Numbered from the stretch's first letter, positions 9,148 through 18,124 are shown. The stretch is DNA of 49,203 nt from a virus (IMGVR_UViG_3300025162_000010:1-49203); one strand, 5' to 3'. The notes: generated by a model from the sequence alone, not told the origin. Translations and numbers: made by a program.

Positions 9148-10133
9148 AACTACTATCACTAATCTTAACAATCTGGGCTAGTTGCGCCAACGCTCAATTT
9201 GGCTATCAGCCCCCGTTTCTTGGGAGCGCGAACGCGGGATTGGCGGGACCGGCAACGTGGGATTTGGAAATCACGGTCACTAATGCCAACATGACTTTTG
9301 TAATTACCGCCTTATCGGCCAGCGGCTTGATTGTAAATTGGGGTGATGGTAACACCACAAACTACACCGGGACGGGGACTGTCACCAACCAATACGTCAC
9401 ACCCGGCACTTACACCTGCTCATTGCGCGGGACGGCCAACCTGCAATTTGGCAACGATGCGCTATCACGAACCATGTTTACCAGAGTATTGAATTCCTCC
9501 GCCCCGGTGGCTATGACTTCCGGCAACGCGACCTTTAGTGCGTGTTCTGGTGTAACTAATTTTGCCCCCGACACACTCTCAACCCAAACAAACATTACTC
9601 GACTAGACGCTACCTTCAAAAATACTCTTGCGGTCGCAATGCCGTCGGTGAATGACTTGATTCTAGTAACCCGGCTGGATGAGCTTTATAACGGTTGTTA
9701 CAAGACGTTTTATTTCAGCGAGGTGAGCAGTTTAACGAGGGTGAATACCTTGCTGAACGCATTCAACTCTTGTTACGGAGCAACAAATTTTCCTGATGTT
9801 TCTACCATTATTTCTAATACGACATTGGCAGGAACGTGGCAGGATTGCCAAAAATTGATAAACGCTTCGGCGGTTGACACAATGCCGTTAGTGACAACCA
9901 TAGCCTCGTTTCATCAAAGCAATTATGCAATGACAAACCTTCCTGCGATATGGGCGACAAACACTATTTTGCACGATGTGTCGTATGCTTTTTATCGCTG
10001 CTACGCAGCCAAAGGAACGGCCATTCCATTTTGGGACACTAATCGGTTTCCGCTAATTGTCCACAGCAACAACTGCTATACGGACTGCACCAACTTAACA
10101 GACTACGCTACAATCCCTACCGGATGGAAATAA
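9144..10133 (+). CDS. Exported PKD plus BspA-like repeat protein
   Basis: This 329-residue protein starts at the ATG overlapping the previous stop (ATGA), which gives a clean signal peptide ([15 protein letters not shown] before Gln). An upstream in-frame start at 9096 would mask it. Residues 30-95 look like a PKD-type domain, with NWGDG and a later PGTYTC strand. Residues 100-329 carry BspA/DUF285-like repeats with recurring Cys and aromatic positions ([18 protein letters not shown]). BspA-type repeats are surface adhesion modules in bacteria and are often carried by mobile elements. The segment has the G+C-rich codon use of the preceding gene's tail. It is probably an envelope or fibre protein; exact role unknown. 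Confidence 0.68.
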   Translation: MKLLSLILTIWASCANAQFGYQPPFLGSANAGLAGPATWDLEITVTNANMTFVITALSASGLIVNWGDGNTTNYTGTGTVTNQYVTPGTYTCSLRGTANLQFGNDALSRTMFTRVLNSSAPVAMTSGNATFSACSGVTNFAPDTLSTQTNITRLDATFKNTLAVAMPSVNDLILVTRLDELYNGCYKTFYFSEVSSLTRVNTLLNAFNSCYGATNFPDVSTIISNTTLAGTWQDCQKLINASAVDTMPLVTTIASFHQSNYAMTNLPAIWATNTILHDVSYAFYRCYAAKGTAIPFWDTNRFPLIVHSNNCYTDCTNLTDYATIPTGWK

Positions 10134-10137
10134 AACC

Positions 10138-10536
10138 ATGAACGACAGTGCAAAATCAAAAGCTGGGTTGGTCTATGGCGTCATTCAAGGCGTCGTCATT
10201 GGAGCAACGGTGTATATCTTACAAGGAACTGTTTCTACGGTAATCGCGCACGGCAATACGTTGTCGGCGCAGGAAACGTCCCTGAAAACCATTAGTGGAC
10301 GTATTGACCACTTTGAGAATCACGGAAGCTCAGGACTGGAATCATTCCGGGCAAGCTCTGAGCAGATTTTTTCAGCACAAGACCGTCGCTTTGACAAGTT
10401 GGAAAATGCCGTCATAACACTTCAAGGAACCCCCGGAGAATTGAAGACCATATCCGCCCGCCTGGACAACTTGAAAGACGGTCAGTGTCGAATTGAGCGG
10501 TCGTTGGAGCAGCACATGCAAGCCAACACGAAATGA
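10138..10536 (+). CDS. Membrane-anchored coiled-coil protein (lysis cassette candidate)
   Basis: This 132-residue protein has one transmembrane segment near the N-terminus (about residues 10-38, GLVYGVIQGVVIGATVYIL) followed by a helical, heptad-like domain to the end. The layout is like XhlA-type or spanin-like lysis accessories, and it lies directly before a holin-like gene whose start overlaps its stop (ATGA). No catalytic motif is visible. The role is inferred from topology and neighbours. Confidence 0.55.
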   Translation: MNDSAKSKAGLVYGVIQGVVIGATVYILQGTVSTVIAHGNTLSAQETSLKTISGRIDHFENHGSSGLESFRASSEQIFSAQDRRFDKLENAVITLQGTPGELKTISARLDNLKDGQCRIERSLEQHMQANTK

Positions 10537-10886
10537 AGAACGAGTCAATGGCGAATTTCCGTGGTATATCTATAGCATTTATTCTTATTGCAATCGGTTC
10601 ATTGCTCCTCTCTCCAGTGATAATTTGGTTGAACATAAAAAACAAACTAACAAGGGAAACTATGATAAACATACTAAAAAGTAAGGTCATTCGCACGTGG
10701 TTGCTTCGCAGACTGGCTAGCGCTGTTGGAGCATTTTTGGTTGCACAAGGATTGCTTAGTGACTCGCAGATAGCTGATGTCACAGGTGCCATCCTAGTGC
10801 TTGCTTCATGCGCACATTCTCTCTGGGATAAAAGAGATACAATCAAACAGGACATCATCAATCTTACCAACAAACCAACTGTATGA
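10533..10886 (+). CDS. Holin-like membrane protein (Pam3 gp28-like C-terminal half)
   Basis: This 117-residue protein has a first transmembrane segment at residues 9-33, a basic helix with RTWLLRRLAS, and one or two further hydrophobic segments at about 60-95 (GAFLVAQGLL, GAILVLASCAHSLWD). The second half resembles small Pam3 gp28-type putative holins, which usually start near the ATG at 10662 here (preceded by AAGGGA). So the gene either fuses an extra transmembrane segment to a holin or has two translation starts. Holins permeabilise the inner membrane and time lysis. Base composition returns to the AT-rich norm inside this gene. Confidence 0.6.
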   Translation: MKNESMANFRGISIAFILIAIGSLLLSPVIIWLNIKNKLTRETMINILKSKVIRTWLLRRLASAVGAFLVAQGLLSDSQIADVTGAILVLASCAHSLWDKRDTIKQDIINLTNKPTV

Positions 10887-11275
10887 AGAAAGCTTTCGTA
10901 ACTATTGGTCTTAGTCTTCTTGTTTGTGGTTGTGCCAATAAACAGATGCTAAATAACACTACTGGAAATGGCGCTAATATTCAGATGGTAGTGCCAGTGC
11001 CGGGAACCACAGCTAGTATCATTAGCGTGGGGTTACAATTTGGCATCTATAAAAACACAGCCCTTATTCAACCAGTTAGCACTAACAAGATGTATTGTGC
11101 TTCTGTAGCAATCCTCTCTAAAACGAAACAAAGTGACTCTATTGTTGGAACGGCAGGAGAGACTAATAGCGCTTCCGCAACAATAGCTGCTGGTGCTAGT
11201 GACATCAATGCTATAATACTTGGTACCGCAAGCGTTAATGGTAGCACTAACACAATGACTGCAACTGGTAACTAA
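10883..11275 (+). CDS. Small lipoprotein
   Basis: This 130-residue protein begins with a lipoprotein signal (LSLLVCGC, lipobox Cys at about residue 18). The mature part is Thr/Ser/Ala/Asn-rich and low in complexity. The start overlaps the holin-like gene's stop (ATGA). After a membrane protein and a holin candidate, an outer-membrane lipoprotein could be an o-spanin, which disrupts the outer membrane in lysis. It is longer than most o-spanins and lacks their proline-rich look. A superinfection-exclusion lipoprotein is the alternative. Confidence 0.6.
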   Translation: MKKAFVTIGLSLLVCGCANKQMLNNTTGNGANIQMVVPVPGTTASIISVGLQFGIYKNTALIQPVSTNKMYCASVAILSKTKQSDSIVGTAGETNSASATIAAGASDINAIILGTASVNGSTNTMTATGN

Positions 11276-11282
11276 CAATTAT

Positions 11283-11352
11283 GAGACGCATCAGCAAACC
11301 ATGTGACAGTGGTTCCTTGTTTACTCTGAGTTAACATTTGTTGGTGCGTCTC
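11283..11352 (+). other. Long intercistronic RNA hairpin
   Basis: GAGACGCATCAGCAAA (11283-11298) pairs along all 16 positions with TTTGTTGGTGCGTCTC (11337-11352), two of them G-U pairs. The 38-nt loop holds a small inner hairpin (CCA/TGG). There is no U-run, so it is not an ordinary terminator. It sits alone between the lipoprotein and the fibre gene at 11364 and could be an RNA-processing or stability element. Confidence 0.65.
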
Positions 11353-11363
11353 TCCCATAATTT

Positions 11364-11951
11364 ATGCCTGATACATTACATCCACCGTATGCCGCCGGAG
11401 CTACAACCATTCCTAGAACACTTGTTCGTTGGTTAGATATTAATGCACAAAATGGAGCTCTTGCCCGCGCTCAGACATATATTACTCTGCCAGCCTTCTC
11501 TTATACTCCTAGTGCATGGACAGGTGTTAGCGATTTAATTGCCACGTTTAATTGTGAGTCGCCCAATGCTTTCTCTTTTACTGGCCTCTTATCCATACTA
11601 CCAAGCAGCCCTAACTACGTTCTCTATGTCTCTCATAGAGTTGGTGGAGATGTTACTCGATACTTATTATGGGATGCTGTAGGTTCAGTTCTTACTCAAC
11701 CCGCTCTTGTATACATAAACCAATTGATAAAGAAGAATTTTCGATTTGAGATTTGGAGTACATCACAAAGTCTAGTCAGTCAAGCGTTACCTATTAACTT
11801 TTATACCACTGTAAAAGCCAGGCAAGATTATCGTTATGCAGTCGATAGTCCTCTTGTTGCTGTTGACGCAGTAAATACAATCTTCTCTTTCCCTCTTCCA
11901 TCTGCTTTACCATTAACGCTACCTCCGACATCAGTCTCAGTAACAAACTAA
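11364..11951 (+). CDS. Virion-associated protein of unknown function
   Basis: This 195-residue, mixed alpha/beta protein has no signal peptide and follows the long hairpin at 11283-11352. Regions rich in aromatic residues and Pro (residues 45-75 and 130-160) look like a beta-sandwich. It precedes a fibre-like gene by 7 nt and is probably part of the tail or baseplate set. No family is recognised. Confidence 0.6.
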   Translation: MPDTLHPPYAAGATTIPRTLVRWLDINAQNGALARAQTYITLPAFSYTPSAWTGVSDLIATFNCESPNAFSFTGLLSILPSSPNYVLYVSHRVGGDVTRYLLWDAVGSVLTQPALVYINQLIKKNFRFEIWSTSQSLVSQALPINFYTTVKARQDYRYAVDSPLVAVDAVNTIFSFPLPSALPLTLPPTSVSVTN

Positions 11952-11958
11952 TATACAT

Positions 11959-13173
11959 ATGCCTATTCCAAACACCGCCGATTTCATCACTGGATTTCAA
12001 GCAACGGGACATACTTCAATCACCGCCGCTCAAGTAGACTTACTAGTTAATGGAGCTACCCCAGCTTCTGATAGAGGGCTTGTTGTTGTTACGACCGATT
12101 CTGCTGGAGTTCCGCAACCACCTAACGCAACTACAACGCCGTTGTTTGCTAATTACATCTGGCTTCGCTTGTGTCCATTAACAAGAGCAGCCATTTTGCA
12201 TATTTGGAATCCTTTGGCAAACTATAACATGCCATATAGTAATACAAGTGGTAATACTATGGCTACTTTTTGGAACCCATCTACCGGCGCGGCAGTTGCT
12301 GCTAACTCCATAACCAATGCTCAATTAGCAGGCAGCATTACAGCTGACAAATTGGCTGGTGGTATTACTACAAGCCAGCTTGTAGATGGTAACACTTTCC
12401 TGGCACTTAGCACTACACCAACAGTTGCTACTCAAATCTCAGGCTCTTTTGTTGCTGGCTTTATTATCAATAATGCAGTTATTACTGGAGCTATGATAGC
12501 GCCAACTACCATTGAAGCTAGTAACATCAAAGCTGGTGCAGTAACACTAGCTAAGATGGATACCACTGGTGCTATCTATACTTGTCTTTACAATGCTGCA
12601 GCCAACACTCCTTCATGGGGCGTGGTTCCTTCCATAGCTAGACCAGGAAGTGGGGTTAATTCTACCACGATTAATAAGATACCTTACGTTTTAGCAGCAG
12701 GTGCTGGTGATACAGGTACTTGGAGTATGCGAGACCTTCCAACAGCTGGATGCATATTACAATATAGGTTTTTTAATCTTTTAGATGCTGACGAAACTGG
12801 TGTGCCAGGGCCTACGATGTACAAAACCTCTGCAACGCTTAAGATAGACAACTTTGTTCCAGTTTCTCCAACAAGTACAATAGTAGTCAAGCTTGATGGA
12901 CTAATTTACAACACTACTGGAACAAGTTACATTGACACACAACTTAAAATAGATAAAACAAGCGGCCAAGCTAATGCTTTTGTGGTTTATGCATCATCTG
13001 ATGATTCAGGGCTTAGCAATAGTAATCCACACGTATGGACTCCAACTTTAGAATACAAGTGGTCCAATCAAACAATTAGATGTGATGTAATCTTTACGTT
13101 TAGGTGCCAGTCTTCACAGGTACCTACACTTAAAAAGAATGCTTACATTGAAATCACTGAATACGTTGCTTAA
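11959..13173 (+). CDS. Tail fibre-like protein
   Basis: This 404-residue protein has a central repetitive stretch (about residues 115-200) of short beta-turn repeats (ITNAQLAGSITADKLAGGI, later NIKAGAVTLAKM), typical of fibre shafts in phage tails. The N-terminal 110 residues would attach to the tail and the C-terminal 200 residues form a beta-rich tip. It has no signal peptide, unlike the collagen-like proteins upstream, so this is the better candidate for the true virion fibre. Start spacing is 7 nt from the previous gene. Confidence 0.62.
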   Translation: MPIPNTADFITGFQATGHTSITAAQVDLLVNGATPASDRGLVVVTTDSAGVPQPPNATTTPLFANYIWLRLCPLTRAAILHIWNPLANYNMPYSNTSGNTMATFWNPSTGAAVAANSITNAQLAGSITADKLAGGITTSQLVDGNTFLALSTTPTVATQISGSFVAGFIINNAVITGAMIAPTTIEASNIKAGAVTLAKMDTTGAIYTCLYNAAANTPSWGVVPSIARPGSGVNSTTINKIPYVLAAGAGDTGTWSMRDLPTAGCILQYRFFNLLDADETGVPGPTMYKTSATLKIDNFVPVSPTSTIVVKLDGLIYNTTGTSYIDTQLKIDKTSGQANAFVVYASSDDSGLSNSNPHVWTPTLEYKWSNQTIRCDVIFTFRCQSSQVPTLKKNAYIEITEYVA

Positions 13174-13179
13174 CATCTT

Positions 13180-14163
13180 ATGCCAGTTAAATACATATTA
13201 GCACAAGCTGGTAGTAAAATGGGGTTAAACCCATCTGCTGCAAGCAGTCGTGCTACTCTGTTGCGCTTCTTGAATGAAGCAGCAATAGAATTGTACGACC
13301 AATCTGACCCCGCAGGTTCATTGATGGAACAAGTGTTTAAGGTGAATGGAGACCAAACTATCTCTTGTCCTTCATGCGTAGGCTCCATTAGAGGCGTTCG
13401 TGAGATAAATACTAGAATTGCTTGGTCTATCAACCAGATGCGTCCTCGCTATAATCAATTCAATTGGGTTGATAACTGGCGCAACATACGATTGAAGAAC
13501 ACACAAGCATTGATGTCTACTGTAACCAACGCTTCTTTAGGAGTGTTGACTGTTCCAGTTGTTGAAACACCTTCAATTGAAGTAACTGTATCAGGGCCTA
13601 CACCCACCGCTACTATGGCAAGTGAGACAGTTATCATGACGTCAACTAGTATGCAAACTTTGAATACATACACAGACTACACATCTGTTAAAAAGAATGC
13701 AATCAATAAATATGATATAACCTTGTCTGATGTAGACGGCAAGGTGCTTACTATTATCCCAAACAACCAACTGTCTGCTCAGTATCAAATCATTGATATC
13801 TCTCAATGCCCCTGGCTTGCTCTTAGTTCTTCTACGTTAGACCATTACGTTGAGATATTGTATAAACAAGCTCTTACTTGGTTATCAAATGATTCAGATG
13901 AGTTTGTCTTTGGACCAAAATACGATAACATTCTGGTCAATAAGATGATTCAACTGTGGTATGAAGAGCAGGGCAAACCCAATTTAGCTATGGCATTTGA
14001 TGCTAAAGCTACCAGGTCTTTAGCCCGTAAGCATGAAGATGCAAATAGAGCTACTGAAGACATGATTGCGACTGTAGCTCATCCTCATGATGCTCTTCTT
14101 GCCCGCGTTCGTAGTGGTAGGTTCAGATACTACCGTGGTTATGGTGCTAGAGGCTACGGATAA
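13180..14163 (+). CDS. Head-tail adaptor / tail tubular protein A-like
   Basis: This 327-residue protein starts like podovirus adaptors: a helical domain (ATLLRFLNEAAIELYDQSDP) leading into a long beta-rich middle, then helical segments (EILYKQALTWL, then NKMIQLWYEEQ) as in gp11- or gp4-type connectors, which bind below the portal. The end is Arg/Tyr/Gly-rich (RYYRGYGARGYG). The next gene resembles the tail tube or nozzle protein, which is the expected partner. Family placement is by architecture and order rather than a signature motif. Confidence 0.6.
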   Translation: MPVKYILAQAGSKMGLNPSAASSRATLLRFLNEAAIELYDQSDPAGSLMEQVFKVNGDQTISCPSCVGSIRGVREINTRIAWSINQMRPRYNQFNWVDNWRNIRLKNTQALMSTVTNASLGVLTVPVVETPSIEVTVSGPTPTATMASETVIMTSTSMQTLNTYTDYTSVKKNAINKYDITLSDVDGKVLTIIPNNQLSAQYQIIDISQCPWLALSSSTLDHYVEILYKQALTWLSNDSDEFVFGPKYDNILVNKMIQLWYEEQGKPNLAMAFDAKATRSLARKHEDANRATEDMIATVAHPHDALLARVRSGRFRYYRGYGARGYG

Positions 14164-14168
14164 ATGGT

Positions 14169-16034
14169 ATGATTACAGATACTACACAGGATGCTTCAGA
14201 ATACAACCAAGCCTCTTTCATTGGTGGCATGGACCTACTGTTGGATGATACTAGACTACCATCTAATAAATACAAAGCAGGGTTTGACTTAACAAACAGA
14301 TACGATGTCCTTGACCCTGTGTTGGCATCTGTATTAGATACACGCCTTCCTGCTGGGAATATACAAGAGCATCTTTCTTTTGGTAACTATGTAATAGCTT
14401 TCGTCTCAGGTAAAGCTTACTATCGTTACTATACGGATACTATATGGATAGAGATAGCTGGTTTCTCTATGAATCCTAATGCACCACGCTTTTGGACATG
14501 TCCTGTACCAATTAGTACCACGAACTATGTAAGGCTTGCCGCTACCGCAACACTAGATACAAATGACTTGGGAGTATCAAACCCTGCTGGAGAGATACAA
14601 ACCCTCAATGTTGCGGGTTCTGCTGCTGGCAACTTGCCAGGGTTATTAGTTCAAGATAACATTAACCAACCACAATTCATATACATTGGTATAGATGGCC
14701 TGCCTATTGCAAAGAAAACGCAAGGCTATAAACAATGGATGATTAGTTACACAGGTCCAGAGAATACTACAGTCGCTACTGATGGAGACAAAAGAGAGTA
14801 TGTTCCTATTGGTAATTTCATGGCTTGGGTTAATGGTATACTTTTTATTTCATCGCAAGACTTTAACTCTATCAATCGTTCAGTCTCAGGGCGTCCGTTA
14901 GACTTCGTTGTCAATGTAGTTAATACATTAGCTACCACTGCATCTCCGTCAACAGTAACTAATACTAATGGAGATAGCATTGACATTCCAGCTTATACAC
15001 AAATTCCAGGAGGGGATGCTACCACTACGTCTTATACAGTAGGTGTTGGCGGCATTACATGCCTAAAAGCTTTGTCAACTGGTGGTCTGTTCATTTCAGC
15101 ATCAGGCGCCAACTTCGCTGTTACTTTAAACCAGACTCAAAATGCACCTACACTTTTCGGTGAATATACATTTAACAGAACATTTCTCTTTAACTCAGTC
15201 TGTCTATCAGATAGAGCCATCTTCGATACAATTGGTGACACCCGATTCATAGAATTAACTGGCATACGCTCATTCAACGCAATCAAGCAAAATGCTAACG
15301 AAGGCAAGAACTCTCCATTCTCCGCTACTATCCAAGGAATCTTTGGGCCTGATACAAATCCAATCATTCAAAACGCTTCCGCTACCGCCGCTATTTTGTT
15401 TAATAACTACGAGTTATACAGTGTCAATACTATCCTAGGGCCTTGTATTGCCAAGTATGATACTATTAATAACTGTTGGGTATCATTTGATTTTCAACAG
15501 ACTGGCGGAAAAGCTATAAAGATGTTTTCTAAGATTGAGCTTTCAATCAATCGACTTTACGCAGTAACTACCGACAATCAACTCTACACACTATACGTGG
15601 GGCCGGAGGTTACTGCGCCCTCTTTCCGTTCTATTGGCATCTGTTCTTCTATCTTATATGCTGGCAACACTATCAAAACGGCACACCCTAAGATAGAATT
15701 AAAATGCGATAAAGTCAGAGCTATCATCAACAAGATTACCGCTGACGCAACTTGTAGCTTAACACTCTATTGTAATAATAGGATGACGAAGGCCGGAAAC
15801 GTAATTAAGAATATTACATATGAAGATGCTCCAAGCACTACTACTGATGTTTTAGTCTTACCTGATGTAGGAACGCAGATGATGAATCTCTTGTGGCCTA
15901 CTAGTGAAGCAGAGTCTGGTTGGAAATACTTTGCTCAATTCAACTGGTCCGAAGGTTCCTTCACACAGTTCTCATTTGAAATGCAAGAAATGGCTCCAAT
16001 GAATCCAGAGTATACACAAGGACTAGTAGCATGA
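14169..16034 (+). CDS. Tail tubular protein B-like / tail stabilisation protein
   Basis: This 621-residue beta-rich protein opens with a segment typical of podovirus tail-nozzle proteins: FIGGMDLLLDDTRLPSNKY, then a region containing RYDVLDPV. These proteins form a hexameric nozzle under the adaptor. Repeated beta strands through the middle (residues 190-450) fit a propeller-like domain. It follows the adaptor-like gene, and its stop overlaps the next gene's ATG (ATGA). Confidence in the tail role is good; the exact subfamily is not established. Confidence 0.66.
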   Translation: MITDTTQDASEYNQASFIGGMDLLLDDTRLPSNKYKAGFDLTNRYDVLDPVLASVLDTRLPAGNIQEHLSFGNYVIAFVSGKAYYRYYTDTIWIEIAGFSMNPNAPRFWTCPVPISTTNYVRLAATATLDTNDLGVSNPAGEIQTLNVAGSAAGNLPGLLVQDNINQPQFIYIGIDGLPIAKKTQGYKQWMISYTGPENTTVATDGDKREYVPIGNFMAWVNGILFISSQDFNSINRSVSGRPLDFVVNVVNTLATTASPSTVTNTNGDSIDIPAYTQIPGGDATTTSYTVGVGGITCLKALSTGGLFISASGANFAVTLNQTQNAPTLFGEYTFNRTFLFNSVCLSDRAIFDTIGDTRFIELTGIRSFNAIKQNANEGKNSPFSATIQGIFGPDTNPIIQNASATAAILFNNYELYSVNTILGPCIAKYDTINNCWVSFDFQQTGGKAIKMFSKIELSINRLYAVTTDNQLYTLYVGPEVTAPSFRSIGICSSILYAGNTIKTAHPKIELKCDKVRAIINKITADATCSLTLYCNNRMTKAGNVIKNITYEDAPSTTTDVLVLPDVGTQMMNLLWPTSEAESGWKYFAQFNWSEGSFTQFSFEMQEMAPMNPEYTQGLVA

Positions 16035-16390
16035 TACAACCAATGTTCTTAGACCTAGTTAACTTTGTCTTTAACCATAAAGCTGACAAGACTTTTATGG
16101 GGTATCCTCTTAGTAGAATAATCTTAATGTTAAAGACTGGTATAGACGAGGGAACCCTTCTTTATAGCCTTGACAATAAGAATAGAGTAACTGGCATGGT
16201 TCTTGCTGAAAAGGATGATAACAAGAAGATTCTGTTAGTTACTGAGAACCTAGCCATGTCATTACCTAATCTAAAAGAATTTGCTAAAGTGGCTAAGCAA
16301 CGGTGGCCTGGCTATAAGCTAGAATGGATTAAACATGGTAATCGTAAATCTTATGACTCAACAACAGTATACAAAAAACTAAAAGTATGA
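16031..16390 (+). CDS. Small GNAT-like or unknown protein in tail operon
   Basis: This 119-residue protein is translationally coupled at both ends by ATGA overlaps. The middle (YSLDNKNRVTGMVLAEKDD, then ILLVTENLAMS) resembles strand beta4 of small acetyltransferases found in podovirus structural operons, but the acetyl-CoA loop (Q/RxxGxG/A) is not evident. A role in virion assembly is suggested only by location. A sigma-54-like sequence (16191-16207) lies inside the gene. Confidence 0.5.
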   Translation: MIQPMFLDLVNFVFNHKADKTFMGYPLSRIILMLKTGIDEGTLLYSLDNKNRVTGMVLAEKDDNKKILLVTENLAMSLPNLKEFAKVAKQRWPGYKLEWIKHGNRKSYDSTTVYKKLKV

Positions 16391-17529
16391 CATTCAATGA
16401 CAAGTTTGAAACGCGGAGTAGTCTTGTTCTCAACGGTAAGTTCGGCCCTAAATTTAGCATAGCTTGTTGTTCTGGTGGTGGAGGTTCTAGTGAAGGAACT
16501 ACTACCCCACAAATGACTCCACAAAAAATGTTGGCTACTTATAGCCAAGCTCTTCCTGGTATATTAGGAATCCAATCTGATGCAGTTGCTCCCACTACTA
16601 GCGCAATGGCTGGAGGTGCTGCTGCCGCTAATCCAGTGTATACGGCTTCTGGTCTAAGTCAACTCGGTTCTTACGCGCCGGGATATGCTACTGCTGGTAA
16701 TGCACTCGCACAACAACAAGCCACAGCACAAGAACAATTATTTAGTGGTAAGGGAAGTCAAATAGCTCGCGACGCATACGCTCTTAATAATGAACTTAAT
16801 CCTGTTCAAGCTGCGTCCAATAGACAGTCGACTAACCTGCTTAATACTTACAATCTAGGTGGACTAAGTCCGGGTGAATATGCAGCCATTGAACGCTCTC
16901 TTAACAATGCCAATCAATCAACTGGTAACTTAGGTAATCTAAATGCAACCAATACTATTACTAATGCAATGAATTTTGGTGGTGCATTTAACAGCAAACT
17001 AGCTGGACTTGGTAATGCTCTTGGAGCAGCTAATCAAACTGCAGCCAACCAGAGCGCTCAGTTCAATGCAGTAAACACTGCCCTCGGTGCTGGTAATACT
17101 GCAACTAACTTTGGTCTTACACAATACAATCCTACGCAGGCTAACAATACACTCACGACCCCATTCTCCGCTGCCGCATCACTTGGCAATCAAATTGCAG
17201 GCGTTGCTAGTGCGCCTGTTGGAACTACATCTAGTTCCAATGCTAGTGGTGGGTGCTTCTTAACTACCGCTTGTTGTGAATGGAGAGGCCTTCCTGATGA
17301 TTGTGACGAGTTGACCACACTACGCAACTTTAGAGATAGTTACGTGCCTAAAAGCAAAGTTGATGAGTATTATAGGATTGCTCCTACTATTGTGGAGAAG
17401 GTCAGAGGTAATAAAGAAGCCCTTGAATTCATATACCAAACCGTCAAACGCTGTGTTACATTAGTAAAAGCGGGAGAACCTGTCAATGCAATGTCGGTGT
17501 ATGAAGGGATGGTGAACAAACTCGTATGA
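16387..17529 (+). CDS. Virion/ejection protein with C-terminal CFI-box domain
   Basis: This 380-residue protein has residues 40-280 very rich in Ala, Asn, Gly, Gln and Thr, as in internal virion proteins that thread through the tail. From about residue 288 a Cys-rich domain begins with GGCFLTTACC, then DCDELTTLRNFRDSYV and about 70 helical residues. This matches the CFI-box C-terminal domain found at the ends of many bacterial and phage proteins, whose function is not settled. The order adaptor, nozzle, this gene, then a giant protein matches podovirus ejection-protein genes. The start overlaps the previous stop. Confidence 0.62.
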   Translation: MTFNDKFETRSSLVLNGKFGPKFSIACCSGGGGSSEGTTTPQMTPQKMLATYSQALPGILGIQSDAVAPTTSAMAGGAAAANPVYTASGLSQLGSYAPGYATAGNALAQQQATAQEQLFSGKGSQIARDAYALNNELNPVQAASNRQSTNLLNTYNLGGLSPGEYAAIERSLNNANQSTGNLGNLNATNTITNAMNFGGAFNSKLAGLGNALGAANQTAANQSAQFNAVNTALGAGNTATNFGLTQYNPTQANNTLTTPFSAAASLGNQIAGVASAPVGTTSSSNASGGCFLTTACCEWRGLPDDCDELTTLRNFRDSYVPKSKVDEYYRIAPTIVEKVRGNKEALEFIYQTVKRCVTLVKAGEPVNAMSVYEGMVNKLV

Positions 17530-18104
17530 GTCCATATGGTATAGAAAATTACGGTTATGTTCCATTGTCTGGCAGCAATGCTGTAATGCTCAATTCATTA
17601 GCTGGTGCTCAAGGGAATCAATTGGTACAGCCTGTGCAAAGGTCTATTAGACAGGATGAAATACAAAGAGCAGCGGACCCGTTCAATTCTAACTTTAATC
17701 AAGACCCTGCACACATGGCTCATTGGGGGCTGAACGAATCTCACTTAGGTGAAAAGGATGAGGATGGGAATAGAATCGTCAATAAAGCAGGGCTACAAGC
17801 AATGCGTAATGCTCAATTTGGCAGGATGCTTATACCGGAAAATGCTAATATGATAGATTCTGGCGCAGCAGGGCAGGCAGCTGCAGCTTCATTACAAGCA
17901 CAAGGAGAAAACCAAGCTGCTGGACAACAAGCAAGGGGTTTATTTGGAAGAATTGTAGGTGCAGCAAAAGGTGTGTATGCAAGAGACCACGGAGAACAAC
18001 CTGTTTCTAACTTTATTCAATCTGCATTTACAAAACAAAAGGCCAACACAAAAGTAACTGGTACTGATAATAATGATGATGAAAGTGCCACAGCTTCTTG
18101 GTAA
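17526..18104 (+). CDS. Ejection-operon protein of unknown function
   Basis: This 192-residue hydrophilic protein is rich in Asn, Gln, Ala and Gly. Residues 110-150 are alanine-rich and helical (AAGQAAAASLQAQGENQAAG). It is coupled to the CFI-box gene by ATGA. The composition is like internal virion proteins that unfold for ejection. No domain is recognised. Confidence 0.6.
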   Translation: MSPYGIENYGYVPLSGSNAVMLNSLAGAQGNQLVQPVQRSIRQDEIQRAADPFNSNFNQDPAHMAHWGLNESHLGEKDEDGNRIVNKAGLQAMRNAQFGRMLIPENANMIDSGAAGQAAAASLQAQGENQAAGQQARGLFGRIVGAAKGVYARDHGEQPVSNFIQSAFTKQKANTKVTGTDNNDDESATASW

Positions 18105-18124
18105 CAATCAACTAACTAAATAAT

